Assembly: GCA_963971535.1 (NCBI GenBank)
Contig: OZ020589.1
Location: forward strand, 72,183,520 to 72,247,519
Reading direction: 5' to 3'
Source: Notolepis coatsorum
Taxonomy: Eukaryota > Chordata > Actinopteri > Aulopiformes > Paralepididae
Length of the DNA: 64,000 bases
In this document: positions 12,001-24,967 of the stretch, piece by piece
Layout of the letters: every line of letters starts with the position of its first letter
Position numbering within the stretch: position 1 is the first letter of the stretch
Position numbers and translations under genes: made by a program
The notes under the pieces: model-generated
What the model saw: only the letters and a program-made list of their open reading frames with translations
What the model was told of the DNA's origin: nothing
Databases searched by the model: none

Positions 12001-12471
12001 CTTCCCGGGCAGCGATGCATCACTAAATAGAGTCGTGTCATTGTGCCGTTATTCTCGCTGTGACAAAACGGGGGGAGGGTGGGGGGATTGGGGTATCCGC
12101 TCAATAGATTTTGAGAAGCTAGAGGTGGAGTGTGGGCCACATTCCAGATTGGACAGATGACATGCATGAGGAGGAAGGGAGGGGTTAATGAATAAGGAAA
12201 CCATGGATCATGGCATTCCGAGAAGCACAATAATGGTATCATCTGCATGGGGTTGAATTAGCATATCCTGTAGCCACCCACGCGACTATAACGTTGGAGG
12301 GCTGATGTTTGATGGGGTCAGGTCAGCTAGAGAGGCATTGGTATCTATCTCCCTTGTGACATCGATGAGGTCTGTGGGAAATAGAGGGAGGTCAAGCGAC
12401 AAGCAACCATTTACAGATCTGACTTTCAAGTACAGGCAGTATTGTAAAGTGTTTCTAAATGTGCCTTGAGA
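9061..12471. other. Non-coding, mostly unique sequence
   Basis: No coding exon, microsatellite of note or transposon terminus was recognised over 3.4 kb apart from an inverted repeat at 10299-10393. It is the longest stretch without an obvious mobile element, making it a candidate for conserved regulatory DNA around the alternative promoter, but nothing in the sequence proves this. Confidence 0.45.
10299..10393. repeat. Near-perfect 29-bp inverted repeat (hairpin)
   Basis: The left arm is 10299-10328 and the right arm 10365-10393, separated by a 36-nt loop. When the right arm is reversed the arms differ by one substitution (a G.U wobble in RNA) and one single-base bulge. It could be a small hairpin RNA, a degenerate palindromic MITE or chance. 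No matching copy was noticed elsewhere in the window. Confidence 0.6.
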
Positions 12472-13535
12472 CCTGTTAAGCCTTAAGGTCCCCCTATAGG
12501 GGGACGCTGCTTTTCTTTATCATAAATCGATCAATAGAGACCGTATTAGATCCCCAATTATCATATCATGGGGTATCATTGGAAAGCCACACTCATTGGC
12601 TACAACCCTGTGCAAAGATCTTCGAGATCGCCAAATGATTGACGGAGCTAGAGCCCCGGGAGTCGAGGGTGGTAATGTGTACTTTTGCGTACTTTGGGGC
12701 ACGCCTCACATATCGGCATGTAACTCGAGAACCGCTGAACGGATTTTGTCACCTGAAAGAGCAATCGACAGGGAACATATAGGGCTTTAATTCTATCTAT
12801 ATATTGTATTAAAAAAAATGCACACCCGAGCCACTAGAGGTCGGCAAAGAATCGTCCACATGTGGGTCAATGTTTTTAAATATTTTTTTTGTAGCCAAGA
12901 ATAAAGACTATAACCCTATCAAAAACAGTAGTCAAAGTGTATATTTTCATTTTTACCAATGTTTTATACGATTTATCGGAAATACAAATTTATCGGAAAA
13001 TGCTAATTATCGTAAAAACCACAAGAAATTACTAAATCCAGATTCAACCCTGCCATTGGAAAGAGGAGCATTTTCCCTATCCATAGATGTATGATTTGGC
13101 CATAATAAGGTCAAGGTCAAGTTCAAGGTCAAATATGAATTTATAATTAAAGTCGATTATCATTAATTACTGTATCTACAAATCCTTCTGTTTAATCATC
13201 TTCCTGCTGTTCATTTGCTTAGATTTTTTGTACACATGATCTCAATAAGGTGGTGAATGAGCTCAGTGAGCATTTTCTCCTACCTGTATACATTTTTGAT
13301 CATCATCATCAAAATCATAAATCATAATTAATCATAATTAATTTATTCATTACAATTGAATAATTAGTAGTAACAGACACAATATTTCTGACACTGGAAA
13401 TACATACCCCCAGGTCTCTAGATGTTCCTAGATACCAAGAACATGCTAATTGACCTTGCAGAAGTGGAGCAATCTTCCATTTACTTAGGCATGTACCTTT
13501 AGGCGAAAACGGTCTACAGATTAACAGGTTAAGAA
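12472..13535 (-). mobile_element. TTAA-ended repeat, copy 1 (piggyBac-like or other)
   Basis: The right end read on the minus strand starts TTAACCTGTTAATCTG, and the left end is CCTGTTAAGCCTTAAGG, giving short inverted termini that share CCTGTTAA. A second copy at 33481 on the plus strand starts TTAACCTCTTAAGCC and aligns with this one over several hundred bases (shared blocks such as CCTAAGTAAATGG, TTCTTGGTATCTAG, GTACAAAAAATCTAAG). The TTAA boundary fits piggyBac or Kolobok families. There is no transposase ORF. It contains an 18-bp palindrome (12488-12505) and an AGGTCA cluster (13107-13132). Confidence 0.55.
13107..13132 (+). promoter_or_regulatory. Cluster of AGGTCA-type nuclear-receptor half sites
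   Basis: The sequence reads AAGGTCA AGGTCA AGTTCA AGGTCA A, four directly repeated hexamers, three of them canonical and two in the extended TCAAGGTCA form bound by ERR/SF-1-type receptors. It lies inside the TTAA-ended repeat, so related sites may be dispersed with that family. Function is inference only. Confidence 0.4.
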
Positions 13536-13689
13536 AATAAAGTACACAAAATGGCAAAACACCAGAGACTAAAAAGCAAAATGCTTAAAACTTGCAATAT
13601 TTAAGGAAGGGAAGGTGAAATGGGTTGTCCAGTCAGTGTCATTGACCATCCCACAGACAAACAGACGCTGCTTCATTATGTCAACAATC

Positions 13690-15091
13690 AGAATCACAAT
13701 AATTTTTATTGATTTTGAAATCACGACTATTAAACACGATTATTCATTGATTTGAGGATGTCATATGACGACAACTGAATATCGTTTTCCTTTCTTCTTG
13801 ACCCAAAGGCTGCCTTTCTGCTATCTTCTACAAGTTAGCAAAGTCGTTTCAAAATAACTGGAGGGATGCACCGTGGCTCCCTCCTCCCTCTCAACATGAA
13901 CTGAAAAAGTAGGGCTTGGGGGTAGAGGGGCAGAGCGCAGTGCTGTGAAGGAAGGGTGTGCTGCATTTACACAAGACAAAATGAGAGCAACTTGGCATGC
14001 AACACAATAATCATTTTATTTCGATTATCTTGTTTTCATTAGGGATGCCCCGATCACGTTTTTTGCCACCGATACCGATCACCGATCGTCGTGAGCCATA
14101 TCGGCCGATACCGATCCGATACCGATCGTTTTTGATTAAAAAAAAATTAAAAATTATTTTATATAAAATTTTTTTTTTTTTTTTTATAAAATATATATAT
14201 TATATAATTAGACTTGTACTTGTATTATCTGCGAGACATCGCCACCACGCAACAAGTCAAAATGCTCGCTATCTGCAAACAGCTCCACTGTCTGTGTGTA
14301 CTCTAGTAGCTCCTCCTGATATCAACAAATGCTCCAGCAAGTCTTGTAGTGCATGTTGATACCTCCGTTAGCTCGCGTTAGCTGACGTTAATTCACTGTT
14401 CAAAACGAAATTTCCGATTGAACTAAATAGTTGTCTTAACGTCATCTAGCCGGCTAGCAGTAGCTACAGATAGCTCCTGATATCAATGTCTTATAACATT
14501 GATTGAATGCGTATTCGAGCTGAGGGCTTGCTGAATGTGAAATGACCAAAGCACTTAACGTTACCAATGGGGTCCCGCTGCAGCGCCGGAGAATCCTTTT
14601 GCTCGCTATCTGCAAACAGCTCCACTGTACACACAGTGGAGCATTTGTTGATATCAGGAGCTATCGGTAGCTAGCCGGCTAAATACCGTTAGACAATGCC
14701 TACTAAAAGTGAATAGTTGACTGGGTAATTTTGTTTAAACAGTAACGATAGCTAGGTAGCTAACGTTAGCTCAGGTCGAATGCACTATCTAGACTCAGCA
14801 GAGGAGGTCCGCCTCCTCTGTGTTTACAAACTCTACACGGGTACGGGCGGGGCTAGGGAGGAGGAGCAGTTTGCAGGTCCTGTGCGTCTGAGACAAGCGA
14901 GTGAGATATCCACTTGATCAGTTTCCGCGATCGGCGAATGACTAATTATCGGAATTCCCCGATCGCATATTTATACTAATTATCGGCCGATAACGATCGG
15001 TGGCCGATCGATCGGGGCATCCCTAGTTTTCATGATCATGAGAAGCCAAAATCGTAATTGAAATTGAAACTCGATTAATCGGCCAGCCCTA
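13690..15091. mobile_element. Older hAT-like MITE split by a younger hAT
   Basis: The right end (CGATTAATCGGCCAGCCCTA, to 15091) matches the right end of the hAT at 27005-27390, and the left part (13700-14031) has the same ATCACGATT/TTTTATTTCGATTA style. The left terminus is not recognisable. The younger element 14040-15025 sits inside it, as its 8-bp target duplication lies within this sequence. Confidence 0.5.
14040..15025. mobile_element. Non-autonomous hAT, 986 bp, perfect 8-bp TSD
   Basis: The termini are TAGGGATGCCCCGATC and its inverse. The flanking target duplication is GTTTTCAT (14032-14039 and 15026-15033), exact. The subterminal DNA is dense in CCGATA/CCGATC words on both ends, probably transposase-binding repeats. 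The interior has a direct repeat of a 28-bp block (about 14262 and 14600), an inverted block around TGATATCA, and no transposase ORF. Confidence 0.92.
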
Positions 15092-16118
15092 ACAGACAGA
15101 CTACATGGCAGAGTGAGGCTGCGTGATAATAACGCAATAAATTACGGAGACAAAACTAATATTGGGTTTTATTTGTTGTTTATCACACTGCAGAGTGGAA
15201 ATGGAACCCGCTGAAAAACAGTGACGGTCATAGTTTATGATGGCAGTGACATGGCATGGGACTTTAGAGTGGAATATATTCTCCTCTGATCTCTGAAAGG
15301 ACAGAGAAGCTACAATGTGAATCAGATAACTCAATATGAAACAAGTCATACACTTTTGCTGAGGGGAAAGTGAAATCGCAAATGTAACATTGAGATACAT
15401 TTTATTGCCATTTGTCTAACCAACAGAGCTTTCTTTGAAATATAAAAGAAGATTAAGAATAAATTTTATTTCTCTTCTCACAGTATTTTGACAATAAGCA
15501 AGCTAGTAAAGGCGCTAATGCTGAAGCAGTGCAGAGCATGTTTGTGTGTGTAGATCTCCAGCTGAGGCTCACTGTGGGACAGGAACCTTCAAGACCCCCA
15601 GAAACACATCCCATCATGCCTCTGCCCTGCATTGGTACAGAAGCAGATTCTGTTGCAGATCTTTTATAGAATAGAATAGAAATACTTGAATCATCCAGAG
15701 GGAAATTTGGCACTACAAATCGCTCACAGTAAACATTTAGGTAGACAAAACAAATCACGAATAAGAATAACAAAAAATTGCCTAAGAATAAAGAATAAAA
15801 TAAGCCTACGAATAAAATAATAAAATAAAATACGGTCCGGGATTCACATTTCCTATGTAATGTATGTATGTATGTACATTCTAATATAAATATACAGTAA
15901 AAAATACAGAGATCTACATTAAGTGTACTGCAAGTGTAATATTGACAATGTTGTTTTACTTTTCCGTCAAGCCAACTGAAGAATCCATTGTGATCGCGGG
16001 CCCTGAAAACGCGTGGATTATGTATTTACAGTACCCAATGCTGAATCAATAAACGCGATCGATATTTGGAATGGCGATCAGGAATTGGAATAATCTTTTT
16101 GGATAACATCTAATCTGA
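15092..16118. other. Non-coding with a reversed LINE 3' tail
   Basis: Mostly unrecognised sequence. At about 15655-15740 the minus strand carries a short fish LINE 3' end with a (TTCTA)n tail, of the same type as the plus-strand tail at 36655-36705. (GTAT)n occurs at about 15860-15875. Confidence 0.45.
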
Positions 16119-16838
16119 GGCTACGTTTAGACGAGCGTTTTGTGAACAGAAACCGCAAAAGTCATCTTGCGGTTTCACTTTTAATTTTACGTTTAGACGA
16201 GCGTTTTGGGGTGGAATTCTCTGTGCAGACGACGCTGTAACGACGGAACCCCGCTGTCACACGATTGGCGCATATGTCACATGACGTGCTGTGAAGACCC
16301 GCCCTACTCTGCCTCTGATTCGCAGACTGTGGATGGGGAATGTGATTGTACCAAAGCAGAGTCACTCACAGACAGTGGGTCCACTCATGCCGCGGGACAG
16401 ATTCTTGTGTATTTAACCCTTTCACTGCCACACGACAGCCGGTTGTGTGATAGTAAAGGGTTAACCTTCTGTCGTGTGGCAGTGAAAGGGTTAAAAGTAC
16501 TGCCAATGTAGCCTTCAGGTGATCTCCGTTGATATAGTCAGACATACTTGCTTTGTTTACGTCTCGGCTACTGGCGCATACCTGCTACATGTGATGTAAG
16601 CAGTACGCGCGACCAGAGCCGTGACAACCCTTTCGTCATCGTTTTAACAGATTTATACGGTTTGACAGTTTAGACGAAAGCGCAAAGCTTTTGCGTTTCT
16701 AGGAATTCCACCCTGGAAGGTAGTCTCACTTTTTTGCGGTTTCACCCCGTAAAAACGCCGTTTCCGTATAAACGAAAGGCACATCCGTAAAAATATTTTT
16801 GCGGATTCACCTGCTAGCGTTTCCGTCTAAACGGGGCC
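16119..16838. mobile_element. MITE with GGCYMCGTTTAGAC ends, 720 bp
   Basis: Left end GGCTACGTTTAGACG, right end (inverted) GGCCCCGTTTAGACG, with flanking TGA on both sides (16116-16118 and 16839-16841), consistent with a 3-bp duplication as in PIF/Harbinger or CACTA elements. The terminal word is repeated internally at 16191-16208. There is no transposase ORF. It carries an 82-bp palindromic TTAA element at 16413-16494. Confidence 0.7.
16413..16494. mobile_element. 82-bp palindromic TTAA micro-element
   Basis: Two perfect 26-bp inverted arms (16413-16438 and 16469-16494) both begin at TTAA and continue ACCCTTTCACTGCC. The 30-bp spacer itself contains a second AAAGGGTTAA. TTAA ends with CCCTTT fit piggyBac-type target choice. 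It lies inside the MITE 16119-16838, so it is the younger of the two. Confidence 0.72.
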
Positions 16839-19007
<2,169 letters not shown>

Positions 19008-19768
19008 CTTGTTGTGTTGTAGTGGAAGACAAGCTCTACTTTCATTTAAAAATAGCTCCAAATTACAGGCCTAGCACTCCGCTAACAATGCTAATATGCA
19101 TAGAGCCTGCGTACACAGGAAGCGCAGACAGGAAGAGGAGAGGAGTAGTGTAAGAAATGACTCTCTAGCCCCCAAGCAATGTTTCCTAAAAAAAAACAAT
19201 AAACAATCCCATTTCACACTTCATTATGCTACACAGAAGCTTTCTACTATAAACACGACTTTGAGGGAAAAAGAGAAAATAAACGAGGACGCCGACGTCA
19301 TAGAAGGGACATACGGTAGTACCTTCCTCGATGCAACAACCTGGAACCAGACCAAAGAACTGGGCATGGGCCTGTAAGATAAATAGTGGGATAGTTTTCA
19401 ACAGCTCACAGAGGAATGAACAATAACTCAAAAGGCTGGACTGGGAGGAGACAAGGCGCTCAGAAAGATGCAGTGAAGCAATTTGGAGCCGAGGATGAGG
19501 TAGCCGTTGCCTTTTTCTTTTCTCCCTTCTGAAGATTACACAGGGATGAATCACATGGACAGGTGAGCCCGACAGGTGAGCTCATGTGGAAGGAATGCAG
19601 GTGGAACATCTTGCAGTCCTGCCGAGTTGAAATGCCAACAAAAACCTGTCTCCCATGATGTTGGTTCTCCCACGATTGAAGGCAGAGCCCAGCGTTGAGG
19701 AGCAGAATGACACAGATTAAGACCTAGCTGCCATCTTGAACCACTTCTTTGGGGTGGAGGGGTGAGGG

Positions 19769-20105
19769 CCGTGATTACCAAAGGTAGCCACATTTCTGGC
19801 AGACGCTCTCCGATTGGCCGACGGCAGTTTCTACACTGGTTAAGCTTAGGCACTCTTCGAAGTTGGTTACGGTTAGAGTTTGTCTTAGAGCGTGACGACA
19901 AGTTCTTTCGACGGTTAAGCTTAGGCACTCTTTCAAAGTTGGTTAAGGTTAGAGTTTGTCTTAGAGCATGGCGATAGAACGCCAGGTAGTTTGCAGGCTG
20001 TTTGACGTGGAAATGGGCAAAGACACAGCTCGTCACGCTATTGGGCGCACATGTCACATGACCAGAAACGTCTGCCAGAAATGCGACTACCTTTGGTAAT
20101 CACGC
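19769..20105. mobile_element. MITE with 9-bp TSD and long TIRs (MULE-like?)
   Basis: Inverted termini of about 37 bp begin [C/G]CGTGATTACCAAAGGTAG and continue to TTTCTGGCAGACG with three or so mismatches. They are flanked by an exact 9-bp duplication GGGTGAGGG (19760-19768 and 20106-20114). Nine-base duplications are typical of Mutator-like elements. The interior is two direct copies of a roughly 75-bp block beginning GTTAAGCTTAGGCACTCTT. There is no ORF of note. Confidence 0.8.
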
Positions 20106-20278
20106 GGGTGAGGGACACGTTTGATTTCTTTGTTTGGATGTTTTGGACGGTCGTGCCTTTCAGAGGCCAGGCTCTCCACTAAATGGACCTCCAGGGATTA
20201 CGCTTATCTCTAATAGGCCAACAGCAGGAGTGGGTGATAACAACAGTTTTAGTGCCTGACTAGACTGCTATCAATCGC

Positions 20279-21371
20279 CAGTGATGTACCTGAACGCGTT
20301 CAATGAACGATCGTTCATGAACGCGTTCGTATTTTGGGCGAACTTGAACTGAACGTACTGTATATCCGCTAAATGAACGTAATTGAGAACGAGTTCATTC
20401 TCAGCCCTGTGTAACGGAGTTCAAAAGTGCGTTCATTCTCGGCACTCTGTTATTATAACGGCGTTCAAAGATGTGCCATATTTCATATGCATTTCAGCCG
20501 AAAACTCAGTTAAAACACACTGTAAACTGGACAAAAATGATGCGTAAAAACCACCCGATCTGGCAACGTGCCTGTCACCCCCTGCTATTGGCTACGTGAT
20601 CAGACTCCTCCTCACAACAAGCAGTGGAACAGTGCTTACAGCAGAATCTGCGCGCAGAAGCCGAGAGGCGCTGCAGCAGCACTCGCTCAGTCAGAGTCAG
20701 ACTCTAGACGTCGTCGTATGCATTTAAAAGAGTTTACAATTCAAACTATTTGATAAACTTCTACTTTCAGCCCGGAAATGCATTCTGATAAACTGGATTA
20801 AGGATAAGCCTCAATTTTTACAAATGTGGTATAGAGAGATCTTCGGTATGCTGCTACCCCATGAAAGACACTGTGCATAGAGGCAACAACGCTTCCTTTC
20901 AGGAGGTGTGTGGGCCCCACTATTAGACTATTTTCCTGCTGAAATGTATCGGATCCTTCTAAAGGCCCAATGCCCCATTGTATGGACAGACCTAGGATAG
21001 AAAAAATAAATATATGTATGTTTACATGTGAATGGGCTCGAGGCAAGTGCAATAATGTACAGTGCCTGTCTTGGTCTGCTTTCCTTTTTGCTTGTTTTTC
21101 TTTTTTTGTTTTTGCTTGCTTATGGTGTGGATGATGGCATATAGATGAACTGGAGGACCCCCCCCCCCCCTAAGTAACTGTACGTGAAACATCTATAATA
21201 AAAAAAAAAATTCAAAAAAGAACTAAAAAGAACTAAATTAGTTCATTTTTGAAACCATGAACTTTAGTTCAACATTTTGAATTATGAACTATGAACTGAA
21301 CTAGTTCATTTAAAAAAATTTGAACTGTGAACTGAACTAGTTCATGTAGAAAGTGAACTTTCCCAACACTG
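20279..21371. mobile_element. hAT-like element, 1,093 bp, perfect 8-bp TSD, with L1 tail inside
   Basis: Starts CAGTGATGTACCTGAACG and ends (inverted) CAGTGTTGGGAAAGTTCAC. Flanked by TCAATCGC at 20271-20278 and 21372-21379, exact. The subterminal DNA is packed with GAACG/GTTCA and GAACTAGTTCA words. An L1-like 3' fragment with its own A tail fills about 20790-21210. Confidence 0.88.
20790..21210 (+). mobile_element. L1-like LINE 3' end inside the hAT
   Basis: The plus strand reads through a degraded C-terminal LINE ORF (frame blocks KPQFLQMWYREIFGM, then after a frameshift WAPLLDYF and CPIVWTDLG, stop near 20998), followed by a 3' UTR with a C run (21161-21170) and a poly(A) ending near 21210. 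It is strongly 5'-truncated. Assignment to the L1 group rests on the W.PLLDY-type C-terminus and the A tail. Confidence 0.6.
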
Positions 21372-21379
21372 TCAATCGC

Positions 21380-22564
21380 CATGTCTGCCTTCACAGAGAA
21401 AGAGCGGGAGCACAAGTGAGTGAGTGAGAGTGAGTGAGAGAGAGTGAGACATAAATAAATAATAGTCTCATTTTGAAGAGAGATCAAAGAGACGGAGCAT
21501 GAAAGGATATTATGTCTTTGTTTTGAGGCGTTTGTTGGCGATTGACTGACGCAACGCAACAGCAACGCAATGCAGCACATGCTGTGGAACGGACACCTCC
21601 TACTCTACTCCAAACCCAATCTGGCATCCTCCGGAATGGCACTACGAAGCGAGTGGGCAAATAATGAGCTAAGCTTCTGAGAATAATGTCCTATAGGTTT
21701 TGAGGGGTGAGAAAAGTGTACCCTCCTGTGTTTGAGAGATAGAATGAGAGTGTGTATTCCAGCAGGTGCGTCAGTGTTTGTGTGTGTGAGAGTGTGTTTC
21801 GTGGGCTGGAAACACATGATCTCCTGATAGTGGGGTCCTGTGTTTCTGCATGACTAGCGAAGCGGCATGAGGTGTTGGAATATGTGTGGCAGAGCAGGAC
21901 ATGTAGCCTATCTGGGGATCACTCGTCCTGCTGGCTTGAAACAAGGTACACATGTGTTACATAATGGGGGTCTTCAGTCCTGTGCTTGGAGTCAAAGTGC
22001 ATCGATCCCCTAATGGTCTAAACGGTGTAAAGGAGAAGAACCGGCTGTATTGAAGCCCTTCCCAAATTTGGGATTTGACATGAAATCCCAAGTAGAAAAA
22101 CAAAATCCTTAATCCAATTAAAATGGATCACTCTATATTTGTATAAATCTATTCTATTGAATCTATGTAAATCTATTCTATTAGTTGAGTTTGTAGGACT
22201 AGATATTACAATCCCTTAGATAATCAGCACTTTTTTATTGAATGGGGTAGTGGTAAAAGCTTCACTGGGGTCTTCAGGAGAACTATGCAGCGTGAATGTG
22301 ATGTTGACCCTATTCCCACCATACCCGTAACAGATTCGACATTTCTCTTTTGCCAATATAAATAACCCATGAAACTATTTAAGAACTGTCAGTAATCCTA
22401 TGGAAACCTAAGGGCATCAGTAGATGAACGTTTGTTAACTCCCAGGTGATATTCACCAGTTCCATTTAGGAGAGCAAACTCTCACTGAGGCCTTTCTCCA
22501 GTAAGTTGATGACAAGGCCATTAGATAACACTTCTCAAGTGGCAGGGGAAATAAAATAATAATG
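21380..22564. other. Non-coding, no element recognised
   Basis: Unique-looking sequence with a short GTGA/GAGA-rich patch near 21416-21450. No exon or terminus recognised. Confidence 0.4.
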
Positions 22565-22798
22565 AAACGTTATTTGTATAGCACCTTTCATACAGAAACT
22601 GCTATTCAAAGTGCTTCACAACAGAAAAGAGACAGGAAAATGAGCACATAAAGTGCAGACATCTAAAATCACAGTTTTTCACATTAGGATCCAACATCCC
22701 AACAGGCCACCTTGTTTATGTTCACATTAGGATCTAACATCCCAACAGGCCACCTTGTTTATGGTTTGATTAAGTTTTAAAAATAGACAATAATAAAA
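22565..22798. repeat. Dispersed fish repeat with a 43-bp tandem duplication
   Basis: The motif TTTGTATAGCACCTTTCATA...CAAAGTGCTTCACAACA is a common teleost dispersed sequence. Immediately after it a 43-bp unit containing ACATCCCAACAGGCCACC is repeated twice (22678-22720 and 22721-22763) with one base difference. The SINE at 22812 inserted just to the right, and the sequence resumes after 24967. Confidence 0.5.
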
Positions 22799-23135
22799 AG
22801 AGTAATATAGAGGGCGCCTGGGTGGCGCAGCGGAGATTGCGCTCGTCACCAATGCAAGAGACTCCGGTATCGAATCCGGGTGTCAGCATTGCCTCCGGCT
22901 TGGGCCGGCCGTCATACTGGCTCAATTGGCAGAGTCAGCGGGTGGAAGTCGATGGATGGTAATCTGGACGTTGTGGACAGCGACTCCTACAGGTCGGTTG
23001 GGGGACGCCTGCACAGCAGAGACAGGAAATAGCTGGGGTAGTGTGAGCTTCCCACACGTTACACCTCGCCAATGAGAGTCCACGCTGGCAGGTGAAAAGA
23101 TGTGACAGGCTGCCTCCTCGTGTACCGGAGGGGAC

Positions 23136-24800
23136 GCGTGAATACTTTCCCCAAGGCGGTTGTCCTTCTGTGTTCCGTTTACGCGGCCTGATTGGCCACT
23201 GACGCTTCTCTCAGCGCCCAATCACGTTAGCCCTACTATCGCCTAACTACTCGCTCAATACACTCGCTCAATATACTAAAACGAACTATCACTCAACTCA
23301 CTATCACTCAACTCGCTACCGCCGTGCACAATATACTAAAACTGCTACCGCCGTGCACAATATACTAAAACGAACTAACTATCGCCTAACTCGCTACCGC
23401 CGACGCCGTGCACAATATACTAGAGATGAAAACAATACGTTATTTATATATTGATGTGATGTCGATTGATATGAATAGCCCGTTACGTTAACACTTTGCC
23501 GCCCAACCACGAGTTAACTCGGGTTTCGGTGCTATGCGTTGAGGACCAGAGCCACGAGTTAACTCGTGGCAAGTTGTTATTGTTTTATTCCATATTAATC
23601 ACCGTATCAACATCCCCCATCGACTCTGCAGATCTACCAGCATCTGTGATTTCGGCAACATGCAATACCGGCCAGATCCTCTTAGGGGCGCCATCGCTCC
23701 ACTGCAGTATCATTGAGGGCGAATGGGGAAAAAAAATCTTTTACCGTCTATGGGCGTTTCATATGAGCCTGATCCCAAACGAAGGGCCCGCACCGTTGTT
23801 CACGTTTCGATTTGCAGATTTCAGCCTGGAATAATGGGATTTATGATCGGCCAATGGACATATCGATCTACCAGATGCCGATCGATAAGGGCGAAATGCT
23901 GCCGGCTATCACATGGGCTGACGGTAAGACATTATTAACCTAAATTATAGCCGGATTGGAGCTTGTTGTAAAACGCAAGCAATAGATCAGTGAATGTGGC
24001 TACTTGCACGGACACTCTATTGCTAATCAATAATACTAATCGGCGTGCCCCACCGCCCCCATTTCATCCATAGATGCTCTGGAATAGTCCGGATGATAAG
24101 CGCTTTGTTTTATTTCATTCGAATATATACAACTGAAATGCCGTTCGATATAACGTGAGTAGCCTTTAGCCTCATATCTAGCTTCCCAGAAAATATGAGA
24201 CGAAAAGTGCGATAAACCTTATATTCACGACGCTATAAAATGACAACCAACCGATGGATTTATTTTTCTTTAAGCCATTATGAAGGCACGGTTTATGCAC
24301 TCAAGTGACAATGAGAATGGACAGATAGCAATACTATAAAGTATAGATATAGCTGTACAAAGTCACATCGGTTTGTTTACAAAGCTTTGTCCTCCAGCCA
24401 CATATTAGACGGCGCCGGCCGGTCCTCAATGTGTTAATATATAGAGATGAAAACAATACGAGGAAATGGGCTACGTTAATATAGAGAGATGAAAACAATA
24501 CGAGGAAATGGGCGAGGACTATTGATGTGAGAGATGAAAACAATACGTTATTTATATATTGATGTGATGTCGATTGATATGAATAGCGCGTTACGTTAAT
24601 ATAGAGATGAAAACAATACGAGGAAATGGACTACGTTAAAATAGAGAGATGAAAACAATACGAGGAAATGGGCGAGGACTTGGGCTGTGGAACTGAAAGC
24701 TAGGCGCAACGTGATTGGGCGCTGAGAGAAGCGTCAGTGGCCAATCAGGCCGCGCAAACCGAACGCGGAAGGACAACCGCCTTGGGGAAAGTATTCACGC
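23136..24800. mobile_element. DNA element with 93-bp TIRs and 9-bp TSD inside the SINE
   Basis: Inverted termini of about 93 bp (23136-23228 and 24708-24800) begin GCGTGAATACTTTCCCCAAG. They are flanked by an exact 9-bp duplication GGAGGGGAC (23127-23135 and 24801-24809) that belongs to the SINE. The start GCGTGA.TAC resembles that of the 19769-20105 MITE, which also has a 9-bp duplication. The interior is a set of short direct repeats (GATGAAAACAATACG, AATATACTAAAAC, CTACCGCCG). A further TTAA element is nested at 23488-24437. There is no transposase ORF. Confidence 0.85.
23488..24437. mobile_element. piggyBac-like TTAA element, 950 bp
   Basis: Both ends are TTAA followed by short inverted repeats (TTAACACTTTG and TTAACACATTG). 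The surrounding internal repeat of the host element exists in an unoccupied copy at about 24532-24605, which reads GCGCGTTACGTTAATATAG across the same site, so insertion into TTAA is directly shown. The interior includes a palindrome around CCACGAGTTAACTCGTGG. No transposase is visible. Confidence 0.78.
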
Positions 24801-24967
24801 GGAGGGGACACGTGATGCAAGGCTTCTATCCTCCCTACAACCGACCAGTATGCGAGCAACGTTCAGGACAGGGGAGGGGAGAATTGGAGACACGAAATTG
24901 GGATGGGAGAAAAAAAATCGAAAAAAAGGAGAAAAAGTGGATAAAAAAAAATAAAGAGTAATATAGA

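Larger units (their letters stand above)
22812..24954 (+). mobile_element. tRNA-derived SINE, copy 2, split by a nested element
   Basis: The head has GGTGGCGCAGCGG (A box) and GTATCGAATCC (B box), followed by the family core, then CCGGAGGGGAC (to 23135). After the insertion 23136-24800 the SINE resumes with GGAGGGGACACG and ends GATGGGAGAAAAAAAATCG plus an A-rich tail. An exact 13-bp target duplication AGAGTAATATAGA flanks the whole unit (22799-22811 and 24955-24967), showing that the SINE was inserted before it was split. Confidence 0.87.

Noticed and set aside
16413-16494. Hairpin as a microRNA precursor or terminator
   Set aside because: Perfect arms ending in TTAA and nesting in a MITE point to a mobile element.
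22812-22900. tRNA gene suggested by A and B boxes
   Set aside because: No full cloverleaf, and the sequence continues into a SINE body with TSDs.
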